DNA of 20,978 nt from contig CAZKMM010000030.1 of the NCBI GenBank assembly GCA_964553915.1, positions 1 through 20,978 of the forward strand, in the 5' to 3' direction. The notes under the pieces were generated by a model. It was not told where the DNA came from. It did no database searches and saw only the letters and a program-made list of their open reading frames with translations. Of this stretch, positions 1 to 6,533 are shown piece by piece (within the stretch, counting starts at the first letter, position 1; every line of letters starts with the position of its first letter). This DNA is from CAZKMM01 sp964553915. GTDB lineage: Bacteria; RBG-13-61-14; DRUE01. Both the position numbers and the translations under genes were made by a program.

Positions 1-317
1 AAGAGGTAATTTTAGAGATGAGCTCAAAAATGCTCGGGCATACCGCGGTGGTGGAAGAAGGGAAGCTGGTCGGGGTTATTTCTGATGGAGACCTGAGAAG
101 AGCAATGGAGAGGTTTCCGGATGTTTTTGAAAGAACCGCCCGGGAGATAATGACACCCCATCCCAAGACCATTCATCCAGAGGCTCTAGCCGGTGAGGCT
201 CTGGCAAAAATGGAAAAACACTCCATTACCTCCCTTCTGGTCTGTGATGACCCGGAAAATCAACATCTGACCGGAATCATTCACCTCCATGACCTGCTCA
301 AGGCCGGGGTCGTATAA
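1..317 (+). CDS. kdsD: Arabinose-5-phosphate isomerase, C-terminal part (CBS domains), cut by window edge
   Basis: The reading frame is open from the first bases of the window (codons from position 3) and ends at TAA 315-317, so only the C-terminal ~104 residues are present; the ATG at 18 is internal, not the start. KdsD/KpsF interconverts ribulose 5-phosphate and arabinose 5-phosphate, the first committed step to Kdo for lipopolysaccharide, in the cytoplasm. What is visible is the paired CBS-domain tail: an EMSSKMLGHTAVV stretch, then the hallmark DGDLRRA, then the second CBS beginning IMTPHPKTI and ending HDLLKAGVV, which is how KdsD proteins typically finish. The SIS isomerase domain lies outside the window. 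A CBS-only protein would be the alternative, but the ending is very characteristic. Presence of kdsD implies an LPS-bearing outer membrane. Confidence 0.88.
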   Translation, partial: EVILEMSSKMLGHTAVVEEGKLVGVISDGDLRRAMERFPDVFERTAREIMTPHPKTIHPEALAGEALAKMEKHSITSLLVCDDPENQHLTGIIHLHDLLKAGVV

Positions 318-320
318 ATT

Positions 321-358
321 TTAGTTAACCAATTGTCTTTTTTAGTTGACAATTGTCT
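321..358. repeat. Degenerate direct repeat with perfect palindrome GACAATTGTC
   Basis: Two copies of a near-identical 17-18 base unit (TTAGTTAACCAATTGTCT at 321-338 and TTAGTTGACAATTGTCT at 342-358) lie in tandem. The second contains the perfect 10-base palindrome GACAATTGTC at 348-357. It overlaps the -35 hexamer of the promoter that follows, so it is placed as an operator would be. This is a reading of sequence layout only; no regulator is identified. Confidence 0.5.
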
Positions 359-373
359 GAAAATATTTACAAT
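346..373 (+). promoter_or_regulatory. Sigma70-type promoter of the zinc-ribbon gene
   Basis: TTGACA at 346-351 (perfect -35) is followed after 16 bases by TACAAT at 368-373 (5 of 6 to TATAAT). Transcription would begin near 380, giving a roughly 85-base AT-rich leader before the ATG at 465. The -35 is embedded in the palindrome GACAATTGTC (348-357). The spacer 318-464 shows no convincing terminator for kdsD and no other gene. Confidence 0.6.
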
Positions 374-464
374 TAAGCAGAGAAAATTTTGAAAATTTTT
401 TCGGTTTTCTAAACAATTTCTTTGAAAAAATATCATATTGAAATAGTAGGGGAGGCTGGGGGAA

Positions 465-719
465 ATGAAGAAGTGCCCGTTTTGCGGGGAGTTTTTAAGC
501 GATGATGCTATTCAATGTAAGACCTGCCAGAAGTATCTGGATGGAAAGGTTCGGGTAGATGAGCGTTGCGAATGCGGGAATCTGGTTGCTAAACTTACCG
601 AGAATACAGTGGAGATAAAATGCCGAAGATGTAAACGAATCCATATTATTCCCATTGATATTGTCCCGGAGCGGTATCAGGCTTTGTTGAAAAAGCAGGA
701 GGAAAAAGAGAAAAAATAG
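465..719 (+). CDS. Small double zinc-ribbon protein (Com-like second ribbon)
   Basis: An 84-residue soluble protein with two cysteine clusters. The first is a rubredoxin-type zinc ribbon, CPFC at residues 4-7 and CKTC at 18-21. The second runs from C35/C37 (CECG) to CRRC at 53-56, with the intervening segment LVAKLTENTVEIKCRRCK resembling the Mu Com family of small RNA-binding zinc proteins; its first knuckle reads C-x-C rather than C-x-x-C. The tail (residues 72-84) is Lys/Glu-rich. A purine-rich GGGGAGG ribosome site sits about 10 bases before the ATG. It is a single gene behind its own promoter and converges on the transketolase gene two bases away. Nucleic-acid or protein binding is plausible, but the function is unknown. 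Confidence 0.75.
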   Translation: MKKCPFCGEFLSDDAIQCKTCQKYLDGKVRVDERCECGNLVAKLTENTVEIKCRRCKRIHIIPIDIVPERYQALLKKQEEKEKK

Positions 720-754
720 CCTTATTTTTCTAAAATTTGCAGAATTTTTTCTGC
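703..754. terminator. Possible bidirectional AT-rich terminator between convergent genes
   Basis: The stop codons of the zinc-ribbon gene (717-719) and the transketolase gene (722-724 on the other strand) sit inside an imperfect stem made of GAAAAA at 709-714 and TTTTTC at 725-730, with the stops in the loop region. On the - strand the stem is followed by a T-rich tract. A second hairpin, GCAGAA (739-744) / TTCTGC (749-754), lies within the end of the transketolase gene. Both stems are weak, so this is tentative. Confidence 0.28.
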
Positions 755-2659
755 GACCTGCTCCGGAGCCAGCCCCTGAAGTCTAAAAAGCTCATCCGGT
801 TTGCCCGAGGCTCCGTAGTTGAGTACTCCAAAGCGAAGGAATCTGGCGCTCAGGCGGTGCTCAGCGGAAAAAATTGCGATTCTGGCTCCCAGTCCGGTTT
901 CTATATGATGGTCTTCATAGGTAATTACCAATCCAGTTGCAAACCCCTCTTTGATTTTTTCCGCATCTTTTTCTAAAGCTAGAGGGCAGGAGACATTAAA
1001 TACTTTGACCAGGATTCCTTTTTCTTTCAGGATTTCCCAGACTTTAATCGCCTTTGGCACCATAGAGCCGATTGTAAAGATGCAGGCTTTATCTCCCTGC
1101 CGGATAAGGTCTATTTTCCCGTATTCAAATTTATAATTACCGGCAAAGATTGGCTCTCCTTTTTGGTCCAGAATTACCGGGGTTTTGCTTCTTCCCACTG
1201 CCAGCAGGAAATTTCCCTTTTCCCGGGCAAGGTATCTAACCGCCCGGTCGGTCTGGTTCGGGTCCGCAGGGATGATAACCTTAAATCCAAACAAATTGCT
1301 GGCTACTCCGAGATAATCAATGCATTGATGGGTTTTTCCGTCCTCTCCCACATCCAGCCCGCAGTGAGTAAGGATTAATTTAAGGCTGGTGTGATTGATG
1401 TCATTGAGCCTCTGCTGGTTGTAGGTCTCATCAATCCCAAACACTCCGAAGTCAGCAAAAAATACCCGTATCGGAAGCTGGCTTAAAGCTCCGGCAATGG
1501 TAGCGGTATTATGCTCCTGAATTCCTCCCTGAAAGAAAAACCCGGGGAATTTCTTTTCAATAGCAGAGGTTTTCACGCTTCCTGCCAGGTCGCAGTCAAA
1601 AACCGCTAAAACTTTTTCCGGAGGATTGAGATTCTTTTCAAAAATATCTAAAAGGGCATTTCCCCAGGCACTTCGGTTGTCTAGTTTGTCCCCGGCAGTA
1701 TAGGTTCTTGCTTCTCCCGGGTTTATGTTCACTTCCGGGATTTTTATCTCCTGATAGATTTTAGGATAATTCCCGCTCTCCCGTTTTTTCCGGTATTCCT
1801 CCAGCTTATTTTCCAAGCCCAGCTCTGCCATTGCTTTTTCATAAAGCTCCGGCGGGAGCGGTTTTCCATGCCATTGCTCATCCCCTTCCATAAAACTTAC
1901 TCCTTTGCCCATAACTGTATTAGCAAAAATCATTACTGGATTTTCTTGGTCTAAGGTTGCCTGACGAAGTGCCTGATAAATCTCCTGATAATTATGTCCA
2001 TCAATTTCTATTACCCGCCAGAAGTCAGATTCATAATTCGCCTTGAGGTCCTGAGGCATTACCTGCTCGCGAACCCCGGAAATCTGGCGGTTGTTATGGT
2101 CAATAATAGCTGTCAGGTTGCTAAGCTGGTATTTATAAGCAAAACGTCGAGCCTCACTGATTTGTCCCTTTTGTTGCTCGCCACAGCCCATTATCACATA
2201 AGTATGCCAGTTTTTTCCTAAAAGCTTTGCTCCAAGGGCAAAACCTACCCCGGCGCTCAATCCCTGTCCCAGATTGCCGGTTGCCCATTCAATTCCCGGA
2301 ACCATTGGCTCGCAATGTCCTTCAAAGGCGGTTCCGGCTTTTCGGAAATCGCAGATGGCAGATTCCGGCGGGAAAAATCCGCTTCGGGCAAGGGCAGAAT
2401 AAGCCCCGGGAGAAGTATGACCGTGGCTGATAACAATCCGGTCTCGCTCAAACCAGTCCGGGTCTTTGGGATTCACCCGGGCAAAATGGTAAAGCACCAG
2501 ATAGATATCTATTGAGCTCATAGACCCGCCCGGATGACCGGAGCCTGCTAAAGTGGTCATTGTTAAAATATCTCCCCGGGCAAGTTTGCCCAGCTCGGTC
2601 AGGTAATCAATGGTTTCCTGGTCCAGTTTTTCCGCGACAAATCCTCTTTCTTTTATCAT
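722..2659 (-). CDS. tkt: Transketolase, full-length single-chain
   Basis: A 645-residue thiamine-diphosphate enzyme that moves two-carbon ketol units between sugar phosphates in the non-oxidative pentose phosphate pathway (cytoplasm). Visible parts: the N-terminal cofactor domain with AGSGHPGGS (38-46), ISHGHTSPG (77-85), GNLGQGLS (128-135), MGKGVSFMEG and WHGKPL (263-268); the pyrimidine-binding domain (about 325-490) with the GIQEH catalytic glutamate (E382); and a C-terminal domain to residue 645. Sequence style resembles the type that in other bacteria is split into TktN and TktC. Oddity: the metal/diphosphate motif normally written GDGE reads GCGE (C159, codon TGT at 2183-2185), while the downstream D-x-N-x-x-Q-I part is intact. 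ATG at 2659 has a strong AAGGAG site 7 bases upstream. It is the last gene of the long leftward operon, 12 bases after the hydrolase. Confidence 0.92.
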   Translation of the reverse strand: MIKERGFVAEKLDQETIDYLTELGKLARGDILTMTTLAGSGHPGGSMSSIDIYLVLYHFARVNPKDPDWFERDRIVISHGHTSPGAYSALARSGFFPPESAICDFRKAGTAFEGHCEPMVPGIEWATGNLGQGLSAGVGFALGAKLLGKNWHTYVIMGCGEQQKGQISEARRFAYKYQLSNLTAIIDHNNRQISGVREQVMPQDLKANYESDFWRVIEIDGHNYQEIYQALRQATLDQENPVMIFANTVMGKGVSFMEGDEQWHGKPLPPELYEKAMAELGLENKLEEYRKKRESGNYPKIYQEIKIPEVNINPGEARTYTAGDKLDNRSAWGNALLDIFEKNLNPPEKVLAVFDCDLAGSVKTSAIEKKFPGFFFQGGIQEHNTATIAGALSQLPIRVFFADFGVFGIDETYNQQRLNDINHTSLKLILTHCGLDVGEDGKTHQCIDYLGVASNLFGFKVIIPADPNQTDRAVRYLAREKGNFLLAVGRSKTPVILDQKGEPIFAGNYKFEYGKIDLIRQGDKACIFTIGSMVPKAIKVWEILKEKGILVKVFNVSCPLALEKDAEKIKEGFATGLVITYEDHHIETGLGARIAIFSAEHRLSARFLRFGVLNYGASGKPDELFRLQGLAPEQVAEKILQILEK

Positions 2660-2671
2660 TTTTTTACTCCT

Positions 2672-3484
2672 TTAGATTTTAAAATGAGCGAAGATAAACT
2701 TCTTGATTTTATCAAAATATTCCTCTCCACCCACCAGATAGGTATCATTATGACCAGCTCCAGCGATGGTGTAAAATTCCTTGGGCTGGGGAGCGGATTC
2801 AAAAAGCTTTCTTCCATTTTCATAGGGAACAATTTCATCCATATCTCCGTGAATAAAGAGCAGGGGAGAACGGAGTTGGGAGATTTTTTCCAGAGAGTTG
2901 AATTTGTTTTTAAGAGAGCGTGCCAGGGAGGGAACAAACCGGGCAACCAGGTCGCCAAAGCTGGTAAAGGTGCTTTCTAAAATAACTGCCGGGAAATCAA
3001 TTTCCTGAGCAAGGTCCACCGCTACTGCTCCGCCCAGCGACCTTCCAAAAAGAAAAATCCGCTCTTTAGGAATTTTTAACTCCTCCCTTAAAAACCTATA
3101 ACTTGTCCGTGCGTCCTGATAACAGGCTTCTTCGCTCGGCTTACCATCACTCTTTCCATACCCCTGATAGTCAATGATAAAACTGGATATCCCCCGGCGG
3201 GATAAAAGTGCCAGATTTTCAGAGCGGTCGCCAATATTCCCGGCGTTGCCGTGAAAAAAAAGCAAAAGCGGGGTATATGCGCCGAGCTCAATCAGCCAGG
3301 CGCAAATCCTTACACCATCTTGGCTGGGAAAGAAAAATTCCTTATATTCCAGCCCGTAATCAGATGGAATCTCCAGAATCTCTTTGGTCGGAAAGAATAT
3401 AAATTTTTGTTCTAAAATTTCCCCATTCAGCTCTATATCCATTTGAAATCTGGCTTTTTTATCATATTTTGAAAGCGATTTCAA
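2672..3484 (-). CDS. Alpha/beta hydrolase of the BEM46/ABHD13-like type
   Basis: A 270-residue serine hydrolase. The alpha/beta fold signals are clear: oxyanion-loop HGNAGN (78-83), nucleophile elbow GRSLGG (147-152, S149), acid HGDMDEIVP (D216) and base GAGHND (H245). The BEM46/YqkD-like relatives are usually membrane-anchored at the N-terminus; no membrane segment is visible here, so it is probably cytosolic. Substrate is unknown (ester or thioester hydrolysis is likely). The chosen start is TTG at 3484, overlapping the stop of the preceding acetyltransferase as TTGA, with AAGGAAAG just upstream; an in-frame ATG at 3442 has no ribosome site in front of it. Coupling to glycan genes upstream and transketolase downstream does not fix the role. 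Confidence 0.8.
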   Translation of the reverse strand: MKSLSKYDKKARFQMDIELNGEILEQKFIFFPTKEILEIPSDYGLEYKEFFFPSQDGVRICAWLIELGAYTPLLLFFHGNAGNIGDRSENLALLSRRGISSFIIDYQGYGKSDGKPSEEACYQDARTSYRFLREELKIPKERIFLFGRSLGGAVAVDLAQEIDFPAVILESTFTSFGDLVARFVPSLARSLKNKFNSLEKISQLRSPLLFIHGDMDEIVPYENGRKLFESAPQPKEFYTIAGAGHNDTYLVGGEEYFDKIKKFIFAHFKI

Positions 3485-4131
3485 TCGGTTCTTTCCTTAA
3501 TAACTTTGGCAGGCACGCCTACTGCCACCACCTTGGAAGGCAGATCATTAATTACAGTCGCTCCTGCTCCTACCACTGTGTCGTCACCGATTTTAACTCC
3601 AGGAATAATATTTACCCCGGTTCCAATCTCACATCCTTTTCCAATTTCTACTCTGCCCGATATATGCACACCAGGAGAAATGCAGGAATAATCACCAATT
3701 TTTACATCATGCCCAATTGTGCAATCAAGATTGATTAGAACAAATTCTCCTATTTCTATCTGGGTGGTGAGAATGCATCCAGCACAAATAATACTCCCCT
3801 TTCCTATTTTTACATACTCTGAACATTCCACCCGAGGATGAATTAATTGAGCAAAACGCACTCCGTATGTTTGGGCTCTTTTTACCAAGTCTTTTTTTAG
3901 CTCTGGAAAACCAGTTGCCACTACCAATTCAATTTCCTGAGCCTTATCCTTTATCCATTCCAAGCCACCTAAGATGGGTAATCCGCATAATTTTTTTCCT
4001 TCTTGCTCAGGCGAGTCATCTAAAAATCCTATAGGCTCCAGCGCCTCTCCTGCTTTGACCAGATCCCGAATCAGCCATAAAGCCTCACGGGCAAAACCTC
4101 CGGCAGGAATTATCACCAGCTTTTTGCTCAT
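3481..4131 (-). CDS. PglD/NeuD-type sugar O- or N-acetyltransferase
   Basis: A 216-residue left-handed beta-helix acyltransferase. The N-terminal domain starts KKLVIIPAGGFARE (Rossmann-like nucleotide-sugar binding, residues 3-16) and the C-terminal part from about residue 100 is a run of hexapeptide repeats such as VKIGKG, IEIGEF, VKIGDY, VEIGKG and VKIGDD. The likely catalytic His is H141 in CTIGHD; GVPAKVI near the end is typical. PglD acetylates UDP-4-amino-sugars with acetyl-CoA; NeuD acetylates sialic acid. Its start overlaps the stop of the PglC-like gene (ATGA, 4128-4131), the pairing also seen in the Campylobacter pgl locus, which favours a UDP-amino-sugar substrate. No aminotransferase or dehydratase partner is present in the window. 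Confidence 0.85.
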   Translation of the reverse strand: MSKKLVIIPAGGFAREALWLIRDLVKAGEALEPIGFLDDSPEQEGKKLCGLPILGGLEWIKDKAQEIELVVATGFPELKKDLVKRAQTYGVRFAQLIHPRVECSEYVKIGKGSIICAGCILTTQIEIGEFVLINLDCTIGHDVKIGDYSCISPGVHISGRVEIGKGCEIGTGVNIIPGVKIGDDTVVGAGATVINDLPSKVVAVGVPAKVIKERTD

Positions 4132-4802
4132 TGCTCTTTCTCAAGAGATTGGTTTTTAAATTCTTCCATTGTTGCTCTTCCCGGCTGACTGATTCCCTCT
4201 CTTTTTAAAACCTTCCAGATAGTGATTAAAATAATCTTTAAATCAAACCATAGCGACCAGTGCTCAACATAATAAACATCATAACGGAATTTTTCCTCCC
4301 AGGTAATAGCATTTCTGCCATTAACCTGTGCCCAGCCGGTAATTCCTGGCTTGACCAGATGTCTTTTTCTCTGCCAGGGCTGATAGCGGTCAAGATATTC
4401 CACTAAAAGCGGGCGGGGTCCAACCAGACTTAAATCTCCTTTTAAAACATTCCAGAGCTGGGGAAGTTCGTCCAGGCTCAGACTCCGAAGGATTTTTCCC
4501 AGGCGGGTAAGTCTTTGCTCATCTGGAAGCAACCTGCCCTGCTCATCGTATTTTTCTTCCATTGTCCGGAACTTGTAAAGGGTAAAAATTTTTTCTCTAA
4601 AGCCAGGACGCTGATGCCGGAACAGAACCGGCTTGCCCATAAAAACCCAGATCAAAAGGGCAATTAGCCCCAGAAGAGGGAGAGTTAAAATCAATCCCAG
4701 AAGTGCCAGGAAGAAGTCAAATATTCTTTTGATTTTCCCCCGGAAATTCTCCTGAGGAGAAGGCAGATGAGCAAAAGGATAGTTATTTTTCTCCTGGTTC
4801 AT
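4128..4802 (-). CDS. PglC-like phosphoglycosyl transferase (bacterial sugar transferase)
   Basis: A 224-residue monotopic membrane enzyme that transfers a sugar-1-phosphate from a UDP-sugar to undecaprenyl phosphate at the inner face of the cytoplasmic membrane, starting a lipid-linked glycan. It has one hydrophobic stretch at about 28-54 containing a Pro (P42), as expected for the re-entrant helix, then KFRTM (77-81), the catalytic Asp-Glu pair in SLDELPQLWN (D111, E112), GDLSLVGPRP (122-131) and PGITGWAQVNGR (152-163). The length matches the small PglC core rather than the long WbaP/WcaJ class. It begins two bases after oppF and overlaps the PglD-like gene. The first sugar cannot be read from the sequence. 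Confidence 0.9.
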   Translation of the reverse strand: MNQEKNNYPFAHLPSPQENFRGKIKRIFDFFLALLGLILTLPLLGLIALLIWVFMGKPVLFRHQRPGFREKIFTLYKFRTMEEKYDEQGRLLPDEQRLTRLGKILRSLSLDELPQLWNVLKGDLSLVGPRPLLVEYLDRYQPWQRKRHLVKPGITGWAQVNGRNAITWEEKFRYDVYYVEHWSLWFDLKIILITIWKVLKREGISQPGRATMEEFKNQSLEKEQ

Positions 4803-4804
4803 TT

Positions 4805-5779
4805 TTAATCTACCGGGATATGATGACAGCTGGCAAAATGTCCGGCGGAATACTCTTTTAATTCTGGCTCCTGCTCCTGACAGATTCCCGTAGCATACTT
4901 ACAGCGGGGATGAAACCTGCATCCTGAAGGTGGATTGATGGGACTGGGAACATCACCATATACCAGAAGCTTTTTTCTTTTTTGTCTTGGGTCAGGAATC
5001 GGAACCGAGCTCAGGAGAATTCTGGTATAGGGATGAAGAGGCTGGCTGTAAAGGAGCGATGCCGGAGCCAGCTCAACAATTTTTCCCAGATACATCACCG
5101 CCACTTTATCTGCAATATGCTCCACCACCCGCAGGTCATGGGAGATGAACAGGTAAGCAATTTTATGTTTTTCCTGAAGTTCAATAAAGAGATTAAGAAT
5201 CTGTGCCTGTATGGAAACATCCAGGGCACTTACCGGCTCATCGCAGACAATAAACTTTGGCTCGCAGGCAAGGGCACGGGCAATGCCAATTCTCTGTCTC
5301 TGTCCACCAGAAAACTCGTGGGGATAGCGGTTATAAGCCTCGGGATGAACCCCCACCTCATTGAGCAGTTCCATTATTCGCTCTTTTTTCTCTTTTCCCC
5401 GGGCAAGTTTGTGCACGCTTAAAGCCTCGCCCACAATCGCTCCCACGGTCATTCTCGGATTGAGCGAAGAATAAGGGTCCTGAAAGATAATCTGCATATC
5501 TTTGCGAATTTTCCGGAGTTCCTCACCTTTTAGCTTTAAAAGGTTCTTTCCCTGGAAATAAATTTCTCCTTCGCTCGGCTCAATCAGCCGGAGAATAACT
5601 CTTGCCAGAGTGCTCTTTCCACAACCGCTCTCTCCTACCAAGCCAAAGGTCTCTGCGGGCTTGATTTCCAGACTTACTCCATCCACTGCTTTTACCGCAG
5701 CAATTGGACGGGAAAACACCCCAGCTCGCACCGGAAAGTGCTTTTTTAAGTCTTTTACCTCTACCAGCTTCTCGCTCAT
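4805..5779 (-). CDS. oppF: Oligopeptide ABC importer ATPase, OppF/DppF type
   Basis: A 324-residue cytoplasmic ATPase that powers peptide import with OppD. Walker A GESGCGKST (49-57), Q-loop IIFQDP, signature FSGGQRQR (156-163), Walker B FIVCDEP (176-182) and the H-loop SHD (213-215) are all intact. The C-terminal oligopeptide/dipeptide extension is present, with four cysteines (C287, C293, C300, C318) of the kind reported to bind an iron-sulfur cluster in some Dpp ATPases. Its ATG overlaps the stop of the nucleotidyltransferase gene (ATGA, 5776-5779), so its translation is probably coupled to that gene rather than to oppD. The symbol is by family and position; the substrate is not proven. 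Confidence 0.92.
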   Translation of the reverse strand: MSEKLVEVKDLKKHFPVRAGVFSRPIAAVKAVDGVSLEIKPAETFGLVGESGCGKSTLARVILRLIEPSEGEIYFQGKNLLKLKGEELRKIRKDMQIIFQDPYSSLNPRMTVGAIVGEALSVHKLARGKEKKERIMELLNEVGVHPEAYNRYPHEFSGGQRQRIGIARALACEPKFIVCDEPVSALDVSIQAQILNLFIELQEKHKIAYLFISHDLRVVEHIADKVAVMYLGKIVELAPASLLYSQPLHPYTRILLSSVPIPDPRQKRKKLLVYGDVPSPINPPSGCRFHPRCKYATGICQEQEPELKEYSAGHFASCHHIPVD

Positions 5780-6342
5780 CTATTTAGTTTTTTCAAAATA
5801 TTTTCCCAGATTTCAGAAACCTTAAGTTTTTCTGACCAGAAGCTGATGTAATTTACATCTATATCTTCTCCACTGGTTTTTAGCATTGAACAAATATCTT
5901 TTAAATGCAGTTCCGACTCCCCTTCCTTGTAATATTCAAGTTTTTTTAAAATCACATACTCGGGTGAAGCAGAAAAAATCGGAAAATCCTCCAGGAGGAT
6001 TTTCTTTCTTCTCCCCCATTCCTTTTCTAAAAGCGGGTCTTTTAAGGGAGTAAAAATATCTATTTTGTTTCCTGAGGAGATATGAAAGATATTAAACATT
6101 CCTCCTCGCTCTATTGCTTGTTTTATTGTCTCTTTGCTGAGATAGAATTCATTTTCCGGAAAATTTTGGGCAAATTGCTCAACCTGTTCCAGCTTCAGGT
6201 CTGCGACTATGTCAATATCTCTGGTAAATCTTGGCTCTCCATAATAAGAGCTGGCAAAGGAGCCGACCAGCATATAATTTATTTTTAGCTGGTCAAAAAT
6301 TTCAGCGATTAGTTTTATCAATTGAATCTGGGTCATTTCCAA
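5776..6342 (-). CDS. Predicted nucleotidyltransferase toxin (AbiEii/MenT-like fold)
   Basis: A 188-residue protein with the minimal nucleotidyltransferase core: MLVGSFASSYYG (24-35) followed by RFTRDIDIV, giving the G-S...R-x-T-x-D-I-D metal-binding pattern, and a later ASPEYVILKKLEYYKEG helix typical of this family. Families with this arrangement are often encoded beside a short antitoxin-like protein, as here; AbiEii/MenT relatives act by adding nucleotides to tRNA or by NMP-ylation, but the target in this subfamily is not known to me. The likely start is TTG at 6342, 6 bases after AGGA; an ATG two codons later (6336) is the alternative. It overlaps its partner by 41 bases and oppF by 4. 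Alternative: a domesticated housekeeping nucleotidyltransferase. Confidence 0.72.
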   Translation of the reverse strand: MEMTQIQLIKLIAEIFDQLKINYMLVGSFASSYYGEPRFTRDIDIVADLKLEQVEQFAQNFPENEFYLSKETIKQAIERGGMFNIFHISSGNKIDIFTPLKDPLLEKEWGRRKKILLEDFPIFSASPEYVILKKLEYYKEGESELHLKDICSMLKTSGEDIDVNYISFWSEKLKVSEIWENILKKLNR

Positions 6343-6532
6343 GTCTTTTCCTGATTTCTTTTCTTATCTGCTCCTCGCTCCAGTCTGGATGTTTTTCTTT
6401 GATATTCGCCCGCAGAAGTGCGACTGCAGTTTCAAACATTTCTGCGGTGGCAAGAACTCTTTGCTCGCCGGTCATATTCCGCAAAATCTCTGCATATTTA
6501 TCATCAATAATTATGTTTTTCGGGAACTTCAT
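6302..6532 (-). CDS. Small antitoxin-like partner of the nucleotidyltransferase
   Basis: A 76-residue charged, helical protein. The core MTGEQRVLATAEMFETAV (20-37) and RANIKEKHPDWSEEQIRKEI resembles the family I recall as Rv0078B-related antitoxins, which carry a 'hPdwsEeeirrel' motif and are usually followed by a nucleotidyltransferase. No DNA-binding domain is evident. It starts one base after oppD stops, with AGGTG 5 bases before the ATG, and its last 41 bases overlap the nucleotidyltransferase gene, so the two are translated as a pair. Neutralisation of the enzyme by direct binding is the expected role, inferred from the pairing and not demonstrated. Confidence 0.68.
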   Translation of the reverse strand: MKFPKNIIIDDKYAEILRNMTGEQRVLATAEMFETAVALLRANIKEKHPDWSEEQIRKEIRKRLGNDPDSIDKTNR

Positions 6533-6533
6533 T

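Noticed and set aside
18..20. ATG as start of the kdsD fragment
   Set aside because: The frame is open upstream to the window edge and encodes conserved KdsD sequence, so the ATG is internal.
318..464. Riboswitch or small RNA in the kdsD-zinc-ribbon spacer
   Set aside because: AT-rich with no stable stem and no known motif recognised; only promoter and palindrome signals are supportable.
739..754. Strong intrinsic terminator for the long operon
   Set aside because: The 6-bp GCAGAA/TTCTGC stem is not followed by a clear T-run on either strand, so it is kept only as part of a low-confidence region.
2656..2958. 100-codon frame on the - strand overlapping the hydrolase
   Set aside because: It is a different frame of the hydrolase gene, whose catalytic motifs are all in the other frame.
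4982..5422. 146-codon open frame on the + strand
   Set aside because: Antisense shadow of oppF.
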